Assembly (NCBI RefSeq): GCF_042944905.1
Contig: NZ_CP168496.1
Location: 2,046,001-2,110,000, forward strand
Direction of reading: 5' to 3'
From: Psychrobacillus sp042944905
Lineage (GTDB): Bacteria; Bacillota; Bacilli; Bacillales_A; Planococcaceae
DNA length: 64,000 nucleotides
Positions 37,735 through 46,486 of this stretch are shown here, in pieces (within the stretch, counting starts at the first letter, position 1; every line of letters starts with the position of its first letter). Below the pieces are notes generated by a model. The model ran no database searches. It saw only the letters and a list, made by a program, of their open reading frames with translations, and was not told the DNA's origin. Both the position numbers and the translations under genes were made by a program.

Positions 37735-38382
37735 ATACTAGCAAGTGGTCTAAATCCACCGTCTTTAGACGGTATCCGCTTTTAGCCTTGTTCTTATTTG
37801 TCCATACTTCATATATGAGGTGAGATTATGGATGGATATAGGAAAGGTAGTCATACGGTGTACGATATCAAGTATCATGTGATATGGGTTACGAAATATA
37901 GATATAAGGTATTAAGCGGCCAAGTTGCGATAAGGATAAGAGAGCTCATCAGACAGGGGTGTGAAGCAAGGGGAATCACAATCCTACAGGGGAGTGTGGG
38001 GAAAGATCATATTCACTTGTTACTGTCCTGTCCGCCAAGTTTAGCGCCGAGTAAAATCATGCAATATCTAAAAGGAAGGTCATCAAGATTATTGCAGGAT
38101 GAGTTTCCAGAATTAAAAAAGAGGTTTTGGGGGCAGCATTTATGGGCAAGGGGTTATTTTTGTTCGACAGTAGGCACGATTACGGAGGAAATTATAAGAA
38201 ATTATATAGCAAACCAATTCAACGAAGAAAAGAACGACATATTCCGGATTGAAGAATAAGTTTAGTTGTGATTACAGTGTGCTTAAGCATAAGAGCATTA
38301 AGAAGGACTTCAGCCTTTCCAACGACTTTAGTCGTCGACATTCATGTCAAAATCCACCTGCTTTAGCAGGTGGTCGTTTAAT
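37735..38382 (+). mobile_element. IS200-type element, copy 1 (648 bp)
   Basis: One of three copies that share sequence from just after TTTAAT on the left to TTTAAT on the right. The left end has a subterminal hairpin (CCACCGTCTTTAGACGGT) and the right end a hairpin (CCACCTGCTTTAGCAGGTGG), the structures recognised by Y1 transposases. No terminal repeats or target duplication. This copy is intergenic. Confidence 0.9.
37828..38259 (+). CDS. tnpA: IS200/IS605-family TnpA transposase
   Basis: A 143-aa single-strand transposase. The HUH metal site is HIHLLLS (about residues 62-68), and the catalytic tyrosine is in EEIIRNYIANQ (about 127). Family length, no accompanying tnpB. The protein is identical to those of the other two copies. 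It acts as a dimer on the subterminal hairpins during replication. Confidence 0.95.
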   Translation: MDGYRKGSHTVYDIKYHVIWVTKYRYKVLSGQVAIRIRELIRQGCEARGITILQGSVGKDHIHLLLSCPPSLAPSKIMQYLKGRSSRLLQDEFPELKKRFWGQHLWARGYFCSTVGTITEEIIRNYIANQFNEEKNDIFRIEE

Positions 38383-38491
38383 TTAGAATTGCATGAGAGT
38401 TGGAGCTAAGCATTTTCTCGCTGTCTATAAATTAGTTGAGAGTTGTTCAATTTGTCTAAATTGCTACTATTGGACAGCCTCTTTCATTATT

Positions 38492-39034
38492 TTAAGCGAA
38501 TGCTTTCATCCATTTTTGGAAGTTTTCGATTACTGTATCTAAAAACTCAACAGTTGCTTGGTCTGTAAGATTACCTTCGTCATCAAATTTCGTATGAGCG
38601 GCCCCTACATATACTTCGTTCATTGGTAGTAATGGAGAGTTTAAGCCACTTGCAAATAAAATGTCACGTAAGTGCATTTGTGCCTTTACTGAACCCATTG
38701 CGCCCATTGATGCACCCATAATCATCGATGGTTTACCGTTTACTACGCGGTCCACGCGGGACATCCAATCGATTGCGTTACCAAGAACGCCTGGAATAGT
38801 TGAATTGTATTCTGGTGTTATCCAAAGAACAGCGTCAGCTGCTTTTACTTGTTCTTTGAAGTCAATTACTTCTTGTGGTGCATCTAATTCAATATCTTGA
38901 TCGTACATTGGTAAGCCTCGTAAGCTTAAAATTTCAAGCTCAAATTTATCTGCATAACGCTTTTGTACGTGCTGTGCTAATTTTAAGTTTAATGATTCTT
39001 TACGGATACTACCAACTATTGCTACTACTTTCAT
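38492..39034 (-). CDS. NADPH-dependent FMN reductase
   Basis: A 180-aa flavodoxin-like reductase that reduces FMN, quinones or azo compounds. FMN phosphate-binding loop GSIRKESLN near residues 8-16 and the flavin/dimer motif TPEYNSTIPGVLGNAIDWMSR near 77-97. Full length. It lies downstream of the decayed IclR gene and the HAD/FAD-monooxygenase/RibD/RibA operon on the same strand, and could supply reduced flavin, but it is separated by about 500 bp. Confidence 0.88.
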   Translation of the reverse strand: MKVVAIVGSIRKESLNLKLAQHVQKRYADKFELEILSLRGLPMYDQDIELDAPQEVIDFKEQVKAADAVLWITPEYNSTIPGVLGNAIDWMSRVDRVVNGKPSMIMGASMGAMGSVKAQMHLRDILFASGLNSPLLPMNEVYVGAAHTKFDDEGNLTDQATVEFLDTVIENFQKWMKAFA

Positions 39035-39121
39035 GTGTGTTTCCTCCTGTTGTTGAAAAATGACTTTACATTTTGCAAAGCTCAGAACGTTGCTTTGTCT
39101 TTTATTTAATGGTGTTAACTT

Positions 39122-39512
39122 CTATCTGAGCGATTCAATTTCTCGAGCAATCTTCTCGCTACCTTCAATTAACTTGAGAATTAGTCTTGTCCTTTTGGAG
39201 TTTGTGATACGTTCGGCTGGTGCAGCAATGGCTAGAGAAGCAATCACTTTACCTTCTAAGAATAAAGGCACAGCTACACAACGAATCCCGACAATACGTT
39301 CTTCATCATCAAAGCAAAACCTTGTTTATGAATAACATTTAAATGATGGACAAATAAATGTGCGTCATTGAATGTCTAATCTTTCGCTTTTGCAAAGTTC
39401 AATTTTCGTAAGATATCTGTTTGAGTTTTTAAGGTAAGATTGGCTAAAATGATTTTTCCTAAAGCAGACCAATGTACTAGCGAACGATTGCCAATCTCAT
39501 TACGAGCTGGTT
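39122..39512 (-). pseudogene. IclR-family regulator, decayed 3' part
   Basis: The effector-binding domain of an IclR regulator can be read in pieces: VHWSALGKIILANLTLKTQT, then an in-frame TAG at KAKD, HLNVIHKQGF, a frameshift, and FDDEERIVGIRCVAVPLF to EKIAREIESLR. The DNA-binding half is missing. It may once have regulated the adjacent operon. Confidence 0.75.
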
Positions 39513-39538
39513 AATCCTCATTTACCCTAATCTAGAAT

Positions 39539-40102
39539 CTACTTTATCATGATTTTTTCTAGTTCTGACCACTGCTTCATACGTGGTAGATCTACATGTT
39601 GATTATACGACTGGTCCATAATATATACTTTCGTTGCAACTTCAAGTAGCGTTTCTAGTACTGCTGGTTTATCGTCAAAATAGAAGTCTAGTTCTAGCTC
39701 TTTTATGGTTGCAATTTTTTCATCGTCTTGCATGCCACAGTAAAAATGATCATCTTGCACTGGGAAGCCTTGTGCTTTCATCCACTCGCGCGTTTGCGTA
39801 CAATATTTTTTCGGACGGGATGTGATATAAAAAATTTCATGTCCGTCTTTTGTTAATTGTTGCAACGTTTCGATGGCTCCTTCAAATGCTGGGCAATCTG
39901 TAAAATAAATTTCTTCCATTAAGCTAACCCACATTGCATTACCAACTTCTTTTTCAAGTCCGAATGCTTCATGGATTTCGACTGTATTAATACGACGAAA
40001 TACTTCTAAGCCTATATTTTGTTTTAATTTTTTATTGTATAGATGAAAGGCATGTTCTCTTAAATTAATTAACGTATCATCAATATCAAAACCAAATTTC
40101 AC
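39539..40102 (-). CDS. HAD phosphatase, 5' nucleotidase (YqfW/NT5C-like)
   Basis: A 187-aa HAD-superfamily phosphatase. Motif I is DIDDT (residues 5-9), motif II IFYITSRP (about 90-97), and motif III/IV Lys plus DFYFDDKPAV (about 140-150). It resembles 5'(3')-deoxyribonucleotidases with a helical cap. The start lies 17 bases after the original stop of the interrupted monooxygenase gene, making it the last gene of the ribA-ribD-monooxygenase operon. In that context it could dephosphorylate the RibD product. Confidence 0.8.
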   Translation of the reverse strand: MKFGFDIDDTLINLREHAFHLYNKKLKQNIGLEVFRRINTVEIHEAFGLEKEVGNAMWVSLMEEIYFTDCPAFEGAIETLQQLTKDGHEIFYITSRPKKYCTQTREWMKAQGFPVQDDHFYCGMQDDEKIATIKELELDFYFDDKPAVLETLLEVATKVYIMDQSYNQHVDLPRMKQWSELEKIMIK

Positions 40103-40219
40103 GTAAATTCTCCTACTCTTTAAGCCAATACGACAAATTGGGACGCAAATGACTGTTCTTTCTCAATTTGAATCGCTTGAATCTTTTCTACTTCTTTTTT
40201 TCTTTTTGTCGCACAATCA

Positions 40220-40867
40220 ATTAAACGACCACCTGCTAAAGCAGGTGGATTTTGACATGAATGTCGACGACTAAAGTCGTTGGAAAGGCTGAAGTCCTTC
40301 TTAAAGCTCTTATGCTTAAGCACACTGTAATCACAACTAAACTTATTCTTCAATCCGGAATATGTCGTTCTTTTCTTCGTTGAATTGGTTGGCTATATAA
40401 TTTCTTATAATTTCCTCCGTAATCGTGCCTACTGTCGAACAAAAATAACCCCTTGCCCATAAATGCTGCCCCCAAAACCTCTTTTTTAATTCTGGAAACT
40501 CATCCTGCAATAATCTTGATGACCTTCCTTTTAGATATTGCATGATTTTACTCGGCGCTAAACTTGGCGGACAGGACAGTAACAAGTGAATATGATCTTT
40601 CCCCACACTCCCCTGTAGGATTGTGATTCCCCTTGCTTCACACCCCTGTCTGATGAGCTCTCTTATCCTTATCGCAACTTGGCCGCTTAATACCTTATAT
40701 CTATATTTCGTAACCCATATCACATGATACTTGATATCGTACACCGTATGACTACCTTTCCTATATCCATCCATAATCTCACCTCATATATGGAGTATGG
40801 ACAAATAAGAACAAGGCTAAAAGCGGATACCGTCTAAAGACGGTGGATTTAGACCACTTGCTAGTAT
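40220..40867 (-). mobile_element. IS200-type element, copy 2 (648 bp)
   Basis: Same ends and hairpins as copy 1, inverted. It differs by a few single bases (for example near 40306, 40392 and 40796), more than copies 1 and 3 differ from each other. It sits at TTTAAT inside the monooxygenase gene without loss or duplication of gene sequence. Confidence 0.9.
40343..40774 (-). CDS. tnpA: IS200/IS605-family TnpA transposase
   Basis: Protein identical to the copy at 37828-38259 (HIHLLLS metal site, catalytic Tyr in RNYIANQ); at least one silent change is visible in the Ala codon of IANQ. It appears intact and is transcribed in the same direction as the gene it interrupts. Confidence 0.95.
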   Translation of the reverse strand: MDGYRKGSHTVYDIKYHVIWVTKYRYKVLSGQVAIRIRELIRQGCEARGITILQGSVGKDHIHLLLSCPPSLAPSKIMQYLKGRSSRLLQDEFPELKKRFWGQHLWARGYFCSTVGTITEEIIRNYIANQFNEEKNDIFRIEE

Positions 40868-41846
40868 ATTAAATCGAGTTGCGATACATAGTTTTTATCA
40901 ATAAGAGTTGCCAGAAAATCTGCATCTTTTAATGAGCTATTTAATCCAAAAGCCCCTGTTGGTGTCATCGTATGCACCGCATCACCTAATAATATGACAC
41001 CGTCTTTTCCCCAACTTTCACTCGTAGAACTGTATACATCTAATAAGACAAAATCCTGCCATGATTGAATATGTTGATGTACAGTTTCTTCAAGTTGTGG
41101 AAATGCTTCAATCAATTGATCGATAAATGGAGTAAAGGGTTGCTTTCGTAACTTAGAAAACGAACCTTCCTCGATATTCCAACCAATTTGTATAAAGCCT
41201 TTCGCTTGTGTAAATAGCGATAATTGTTTATCACCAATAAGTGCCATTTTAATCGATGGCTCCCAATCTTTTGGTGCAGGAATTCTAGCCCATAGTAAAT
41301 CAAAGCCATGCTTTCTAATCGTCACGTCAATATTTGCTTTTTTCCGCACTGTTGAGTAACGACCATCCGCACCGATAATAAGATTGCTTTCAATCACAAT
41401 TTCTTCCCCATCACTTACTGCCTTGACTCCACAAAAATTTCCTGAGTTATCTTTTAGCAACTCTACTACTTTCGTATTCATCATACAACTAAATGTAGCG
41501 TATTCCTGTGCTGCCTGTAACAACACGGTTAACAAATGCGTTTGAGGTACATGAATGCCGAGATGCCCTACTTTTGGATCGGGTAAGATCGTTTTAAATG
41601 GCATTCCTTCCTGCCAATATTCCAGCTGTTCCATACGAAGTAACCCTAATTGTTCTATTGCATCAAAAAGGCCATGTTCTTTTAGAATTGCTTCGCCTTC
41701 TTCGTTTAAATGCTCCCCGCGAAATGCTTTTCCTACTTCTTGTTGACGTTCAAGAAGCATAACGGAAACATTTTTCTTTGCAAGTAAATATGCAAGTAGT
41801 ACCCCTCCTGGCCCGGCCCCTACGATGCATACGTCTACTTTATTAT

Positions 41847-42959
41847 TCACTTTTTATCACCTTGCTTTGGATATGCTGTAATCCGAATATCTTCGCCAAA
41901 TTTCTCGATATCTTCAAATGTTACTTGCATTGCAGCATCCATTGTTTCTACATCTTCACCAGTAAATGGTGTTAATGATTTTCCTCCACCTAATACTTTA
42001 GGTGCTATATAAATGAAATATTTATCAATTAAATTTGCTCTTAAGAACGAAGCATTTACTGCTCCGCCACCTTCAACGAGCACGTCTGTTATTCCGCGTT
42101 TATATAACTTAATAAGCATTTCTTGTAAGTTCAATCCATTGTCAACGCGTGACACATAAATAAATGACACACCTTTTTCTTCATATAGCCTTACAAGTTC
42201 AGAATCTGCATCAATAGTTGTGACAATGATCGTATCTGCTTCGTCGGTTTGTAATACATTTGCTTCTAGTGGTGTGCGTAATTGACTATCTAATATTATG
42301 CGCGTTGGGTTTTTCCCTCCGCCTTCAGGTAATCTAGTCGTTAAGGATGGATTATCCGCTAATACTGTCCCAACACCGACTAAAATAGCATCTACTTCAT
42401 TACGTAGTAGATGCACATCTGCACGTGCTGCTTCACCTGTTATCCATTTTGAATGACCAGTGTGTGTTGCAAGCTTCCCATCTAGTGTCATTGCAAATTT
42501 GGAAATGACAAATGGACGCTCCGTGATCATATTATGAACAAAGCGTTCGTTGAGTCTTTTTGCCTCGTCTTCTAACACACCAACATCTACTTCAATGCCA
42601 GCGTCACTTAGCATCTTAATACCTCTTCCAGCCACTTCGGGATTTGGATCCTGCATTGCTACAACCACACGAGATACTTCTGATTCTTTGACAAGCTTCG
42701 CACATGGTGGTGTTTTGCCGTAATGAGAGCATGGCTCTAACGTGACGTACAGTGTTGCCCCTTTCGCATGATCACCTGCCATATTAAAAGCATGTACTTC
42801 TGCATGTGGCTCACCTGCTTTACGGTGTACCCCTGTTCCAACAATAACGCCATCTTTTACAATGACAGCCCCTACAATTGGATTCGGATTTGTTTTACCT
42901 TTTGCACTTGCAGCTAAATCAAGGGCGAGGCGCATATAATCTTGATCGTTCTTCATCAC
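41847..42959 (-). CDS. ribD: Riboflavin deaminase-reductase RibD
   Basis: A 370-aa bifunctional enzyme that deaminates the pyrimidine from GTP cyclohydrolase II and reduces its ribosyl group with NADPH. The deaminase domain (1-145) has the zinc ligands in HAEVHAF and PCSHYGKTPPC. The reductase domain (about 148-360) shows KFAMTLDGKLATHTGHSKWITG and GGGAVNASFL. Full length. It lies 10 bases after ribA and overlaps the monooxygenase gene by four. ribE and ribH are absent, so this operon alone cannot complete riboflavin. Confidence 0.95.
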   Translation of the reverse strand: MMKNDQDYMRLALDLAASAKGKTNPNPIVGAVIVKDGVIVGTGVHRKAGEPHAEVHAFNMAGDHAKGATLYVTLEPCSHYGKTPPCAKLVKESEVSRVVVAMQDPNPEVAGRGIKMLSDAGIEVDVGVLEDEAKRLNERFVHNMITERPFVISKFAMTLDGKLATHTGHSKWITGEAARADVHLLRNEVDAILVGVGTVLADNPSLTTRLPEGGGKNPTRIILDSQLRTPLEANVLQTDEADTIIVTTIDADSELVRLYEEKGVSFIYVSRVDNGLNLQEMLIKLYKRGITDVLVEGGGAVNASFLRANLIDKYFIYIAPKVLGGGKSLTPFTGEDVETMDAAMQVTFEDIEKFGEDIRITAYPKQGDKK

Positions 42960-42969
42960 CCTGCACTCC

Positions 42970-43716
42970 TTAAACGTTTATTGTCGGTTTTTCTTCGAGA
43001 ATATGTCCTGACTTTTGCACTTTTGTTTCTAAATAAAAACGATTTGTATCCGTTAATCCGCCCCATAATGGTACATGATGATCTGCTAGTAACCCATGAG
43101 CCTTTAGTGCAGAAAGCTTTTTCGGATTATTTGTAATTAGTGTAACTGGCTTATCTCTTAACGCTTCTAACACTCGAATCGCTTCCTCGTATGAACGTGT
43201 ATCATCTTCAAAGCCTAGTGCATGATTCGCTTCCACTGTGTCATACCCATCCTCTTGTAAAAGATAAGCTAATGATTTAGAAAATAGCCCAATGCCTCGT
43301 CCTTCGTGATCGGCCAAGTAAAAAATTGCTCCACAACCGTGCTCCGCAATCATTTTCATTGATTCGTGCAGCTGATAACCGCAATCACATCGCTGACTCC
43401 CAAAAATATCACCAGTATGACAAATACTATGCATACGAATAAGTGCATCATCTTCATTTGCAAAGTCACCAAACACTAATACCGATGACTGCTGTCCGAA
43501 AGCTAAACCTGACTTTGCAAGCGAGGCAACAACCTCCTTTTTAGATAGCGTTGCATCAACTTTTAACCAAGAATACCAGTTGAATGTTGCTGTAAAATCA
43601 CCTTGTTTAATTGGCAACTTTACAGGGCCGACTAAACATAATTTCTCCTGAGCTGTTATTTCAATTAATTTCATTTTATCTTGTAAAATATCCATTATTT
43701 CTTTCAATATAGTCAT
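42970..43716 (-). CDS. ribA: GTP cyclohydrolase II
   Basis: Opens the imidazole ring of GTP, the first step to riboflavin and related pyrimidines. Zinc site CDCGYQLHESM preceded by RIHSICHTGDIFGSQR, GTP contacts in YLADHEGRGIGLFSK, and the C-terminal TNNPKKLSAL. About 248 aa from ATG 43716 (ribosome site GGTGAG); an upstream ATG at 43755 adds 13 residues with no ribosome site. It is a stand-alone domain, not fused to DHBP synthase as in the usual Bacillus RibBA. It is first in the operon, with a consensus promoter upstream. Confidence 0.92.
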   Translation of the reverse strand: MTILKEIMDILQDKMKLIEITAQEKLCLVGPVKLPIKQGDFTATFNWYSWLKVDATLSKKEVVASLAKSGLAFGQQSSVLVFGDFANEDDALIRMHSICHTGDIFGSQRCDCGYQLHESMKMIAEHGCGAIFYLADHEGRGIGLFSKSLAYLLQEDGYDTVEANHALGFEDDTRSYEEAIRVLEALRDKPVTLITNNPKKLSALKAHGLLADHHVPLWGGLTDTNRFYLETKVQKSGHILEEKPTINV

Positions 43717-43812
43717 CTCATTCTCACCAATCTTATAGTTTAAACAGATATACATGATTCAATGAATCATCTGTTTTCTATTTGTCTATTAAATCATTTT
43801 TTGAAACCTTCA

Positions 43813-43827
43813 GTTACATAACGTAAC
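43813..43827. promoter_or_regulatory. Putative operator at the ribA-operon start site
   Basis: GTTACATAACGTAAC has perfect 5-bp arms (GTTAC/GTAAC). It lies three bases downstream of the -10 box, over the expected transcription start, a normal place for a repressor. The repressor is unknown; the nearby decayed IclR gene is one possibility. Confidence 0.45.
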
Positions 43828-43829
43828 CT

Positions 43830-43858
43830 AGTATATAATTACAAGCATTTAGAGTCAA
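43830..43858 (-). promoter_or_regulatory. Sigma-A promoter of the ribA operon
   Basis: On the minus strand TTGACT, 17 bases, TATACT, about 115 bases before the ribA start. No FMN riboswitch sequence is seen in the leader, unlike normal riboflavin operons. Confidence 0.7.
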
Positions 43859-44239
43859 ATGATATACACTATCTGCAAATAGCATACTAGATTCATTTAT
43901 TTTATGCAAAACGCAAAGATAAAAATTGGACGGATGGTGCTGCTTCATATTAATGCATTCACAGTAAAAGGCTAATTAGATTGCGTAACAACTAATTAGT
44001 GAAGAACTAATAAATATCGAATTTTTTATACATTGATCTCCAGACTTTAGGACAATCATTAAAAAGCCACCCCAATTTGTATCCTCAAAGTGGCTTTCGA
44101 TATTGTATTTTGCACTAGTCAAAGGTAACTCAACACAATTGTAATAGATAAATGGATTAATTGTTTATACTTCTCCGTATTTCTTACAAGTTCTTAATTC
44201 CGATCCTCTTCATGTAATAATGATGTGAAAATTCTTTAT
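43859..44239. other. Intergenic region with one hairpin
   Basis: About 380 bp between the ribA promoter and aadK. Apart from the hairpin at 44062-44097 I see nothing coding or structured. Confidence 0.4.
44062..44097 (-). terminator. Probable terminator downstream of aadK
   Basis: AAAAGCCAC / GTGGCTTT stem; on the minus strand it ends in GGCTTTTTAA. It lies about 140 bases after the aadK stop. Confidence 0.5.
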
Positions 44240-45115
44240 TTACTTCTCCTCAGTCATTATATATGTTCTTCCTTTGTAATAATTAGTTACTAGTTTAGAA
44301 GCACTTTGATCAGCAATTATTGGGTAATCATAATCTAGTTCTATTGATATTTGCTTAGCAACTTTTCTATAAAGCTCCATTGTTTGAAATAAAGCATCCC
44401 AAATACTCTCCTCATTATACTTTCCATAAATCCCTTGAAATTTTTGGACAACCTCTTTATCTGCCCATTCCTCAAAAAATCTTACATCATGCCAACTTTG
44501 TTGATTTGTTCCTTTCATCATGGATTGCAACTTCACAAATTTTATCAATAATCGTTTCAAATAATCATCACAGTTAGACTTTGCAACTAATAATTCCCCG
44601 CGACGTAATTTCTTAGCTGTATAAACTGCATGGAACCAAAAATCATGTACATCGTTTTTAAATTCACTGAACGTAGGTACTTCTTTGTTTTTTATTACGG
44701 AAGAAGTATCATGAAAGACTTTGGTAATAGAATCTTTATCTAGTAATACTTTAACTCCACGTGCAATTACATTTTGCACTTCTTCACTTACTAAAAATGT
44801 TTTGGCTATTTCTAGTTTCAAGAAATTAAAGTCTACACTACTAGCTCCATCAAACATTACACGTCGTTCAATTAAATTTCCAACAGGAGTTCCCTCTAAA
44901 AAGGAGATTTGAGGATTTCCAAAATAATTAATCCACTCTTCATTGCTCAACCATTTTTCAACATCCGAAGTAACAATGACTAAGTCCATATCTGCCCACT
45001 CATCTGCAGGTTTTTCACTGCGAGCCATTGATCCAACTACAAAAATGGAGCGAATATCGTCCTCTTTTTCTCCCCATAAAATCACTTTTCTCATTATTTC
45101 CTGATAATCGCTCAT
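44240..45115 (-). CDS. aadK: Aminoglycoside 6-adenylyltransferase (AadK/ANT(6)-like)
   Basis: A 291-aa nucleotidyltransferase that adenylylates streptomycin in known family members. The catalytic pattern GSMAR...DEWADMDLVIV (about residues 27-49) and a third acidic site VDFNFLKLE (about 94) are present, followed by the helical C-terminal domain. Full length. Such genes are chromosomal and intrinsic in many Bacillales, and no mobile element flanks it directly. Substrate is inferred from the family. Confidence 0.9.
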   Translation of the reverse strand: MSDYQEIMRKVILWGEKEDDIRSIFVVGSMARSEKPADEWADMDLVIVTSDVEKWLSNEEWINYFGNPQISFLEGTPVGNLIERRVMFDGASSVDFNFLKLEIAKTFLVSEEVQNVIARGVKVLLDKDSITKVFHDTSSVIKNKEVPTFSEFKNDVHDFWFHAVYTAKKLRRGELLVAKSNCDDYLKRLLIKFVKLQSMMKGTNQQSWHDVRFFEEWADKEVVQKFQGIYGKYNEESIWDALFQTMELYRKVAKQISIELDYDYPIIADQSASKLVTNYYKGRTYIMTEEK

Positions 45116-45244
45116 GTGATTCTCCTCTACTTATTAATATTGTTCGAATTGGCTAACAAGCTCTTTTTTCCAAAATAATCATTCGAAAGAATTGATATTA
45201 CTTCATTGTACGAATATGATATGCGCCGAAGAAAGCACAAAGAA

Positions 45245-45892
45245 TTACGTGAAAATTCTTTTCAAGTCCTGTAAATCATCAATAACTAGATCTGCCAGGG
45301 AAAGCTCAGCTTCTTGGGCAAAATCAAACCTACATCCTATAGCAGTTAATCCATTCTTTTTAGCTGCATTTATATCCGATAATCTATCCCCTATTACAGC
45401 ACCTTCTCGAATATCATACTTCTTCAATATAGTAGAAACTAAATCTGCTTTATCATCCGTTTGTACTTCTTGAATGCTAAATGTTTCAGTAACCCACTGA
45501 TCCAAATAATAATAGTCTACAATCGCCTTTAAATACTCAATTTGCCCATTACTAGCAATATAGATAGAATAGTTATTACTTTTCAGATAGCTGAATACTT
45601 CCTCCAGATGAGGATATAGTGCACCTGTTCCTTCTTTTATATTTGCAATTAATTGTTCATGAAAAAATTCGTTTGCTAGTTCCCTAACTTCCATCGAATG
45701 ATTTGGTAATAGGTTTTCCCACACTACCGGTAAGGGCACTCCCATAATCTCGCGATACTTCTCTATTGGGGTTTCTTTATCCCATAGTTTTGATTTTCTT
45801 AAATAGTTAAATGTATTTTCAAGTGATATTTCTAATATTTTGTCCGTTTGAAATAACGTCCCGTCCATGTCAAAGATTAATGATAATGTCAT
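45245..45892 (-). CDS. HAD-family hydrolase (phosphatase)
   Basis: A 215-aa haloacid-dehalogenase phosphatase, beta-phosphoglucomutase/phosphoglycolate-phosphatase-like. Motif I DMDGTLFQT (residues 8-16), helical cap (about 20-85), motif II IYIASNGQ, Lys in KADLVSTILKKY, and motif IV GDRLSDINAAKKNG. Substrate unknown. A single gene with its own start signal. Confidence 0.85.
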   Translation of the reverse strand: MTLSLIFDMDGTLFQTDKILEISLENTFNYLRKSKLWDKETPIEKYREIMGVPLPVVWENLLPNHSMEVRELANEFFHEQLIANIKEGTGALYPHLEEVFSYLKSNNYSIYIASNGQIEYLKAIVDYYYLDQWVTETFSIQEVQTDDKADLVSTILKKYDIREGAVIGDRLSDINAAKKNGLTAIGCRFDFAQEAELSLADLVIDDLQDLKRIFT

Positions 45893-45983
45893 TTTCTTTC
45901 CCCTTTACTTTTATGTACTACACTCTAATACGTTTATAGAAGAAAATGGTTACAAAAAAAACCGAAGAGAAAGGATGCTCTTC

Positions 45984-46397
45984 TTATATCCCAGGTGTAT
46001 TCATCAGCACAATTCGCCAACCATCTGGAGCTTCAATTGTAATACCTGACTTTTCCCAATATGGATTTTCAGGAGATACTGTATCATATCCCATTACTTT
46101 TAATCGATTTTGTATCAATTCAATCTCTTCAAGATTGGGCATATAAAAAACAAGCAAATTGTCCTTGGTTGGAGCAGGACAAGGACTGCCATCTTCATGC
46201 TGAGTAAACTCTAAATGATAGTCTGCGTTTGGAAGACCAATCATGACACCATCATAGCCATCATGCCCACTAAAAGAGCCAATTTTCTTTAAACCAAGGC
46301 CTTCACAATAAAATTTCGTAACTTCCTTTATCTGATGAGTAGGACGTGCAACTCGAATTTGCGCTATTTGCATATTTGTTGGCCATGTAGAATGCAT
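45984..46397 (-). CDS. VOC-family protein (glyoxalase/bleomycin-resistance fold)
   Basis: A 137-aa vicinal-oxygen-chelate protein with paired beta-alpha-beta-beta-beta units. Metal-ligand-type residues can be seen in RVARPTHQIKE, YHLEFTQHEDG and the late IEAPDGWRIVLMN. The function could be a glyoxalase-like isomerase or a binding protein; the sequence does not decide. Confidence 0.8.
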   Translation of the reverse strand: MHSTWPTNMQIAQIRVARPTHQIKEVTKFYCEGLGLKKIGSFSGHDGYDGVMIGLPNADYHLEFTQHEDGSPCPAPTKDNLLVFYMPNLEEIELIQNRLKVMGYDTVSPENPYWEKSGITIEAPDGWRIVLMNTPGI

Positions 46398-46486
46398 ACA
46401 ACCAATCCCCCTTTTTTGTTAATTTTATCATTTATGCAGAAGGGATTTGTTCATACCTTTGAATGATTTATTGATTTCAAACTTTG

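Larger units (their letters stand above)
40120..41850 (-). pseudogene. FAD-dependent monooxygenase, interrupted by IS200
   Basis: Encodes a UbiH/PHBH-type hydroxylase: FAD-binding GAGPGGVLLAYLLAKKNVSV at residues 11-30, the second site motif IIGADGRYSTVR and the third GDAVHTMTPTGAFGLN. IS200 copy 2 (40220-40867) follows the codons for QLDLI. Rejoining across TTTAAT continues the frame for about 32 codons (DCATKRKKEVEK...FVVLA) to TAA at 40120. The original protein is 360 aa. As it stands the product ends QLDLIY, missing only the C-terminal helix. It overlaps the ribD stop by four bases. Confidence 0.88.

Noticed and set aside
40120..40353. Separate 77-aa gene downstream of the IS200 copy
   Set aside because: Its first half is IS200 end sequence and its second half is the displaced C-terminus of the FAD monooxygenase.
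43700..43860. FMN riboswitch ahead of the ribA operon
   Set aside because: None of the conserved RFN sequence blocks could be found in the leader.
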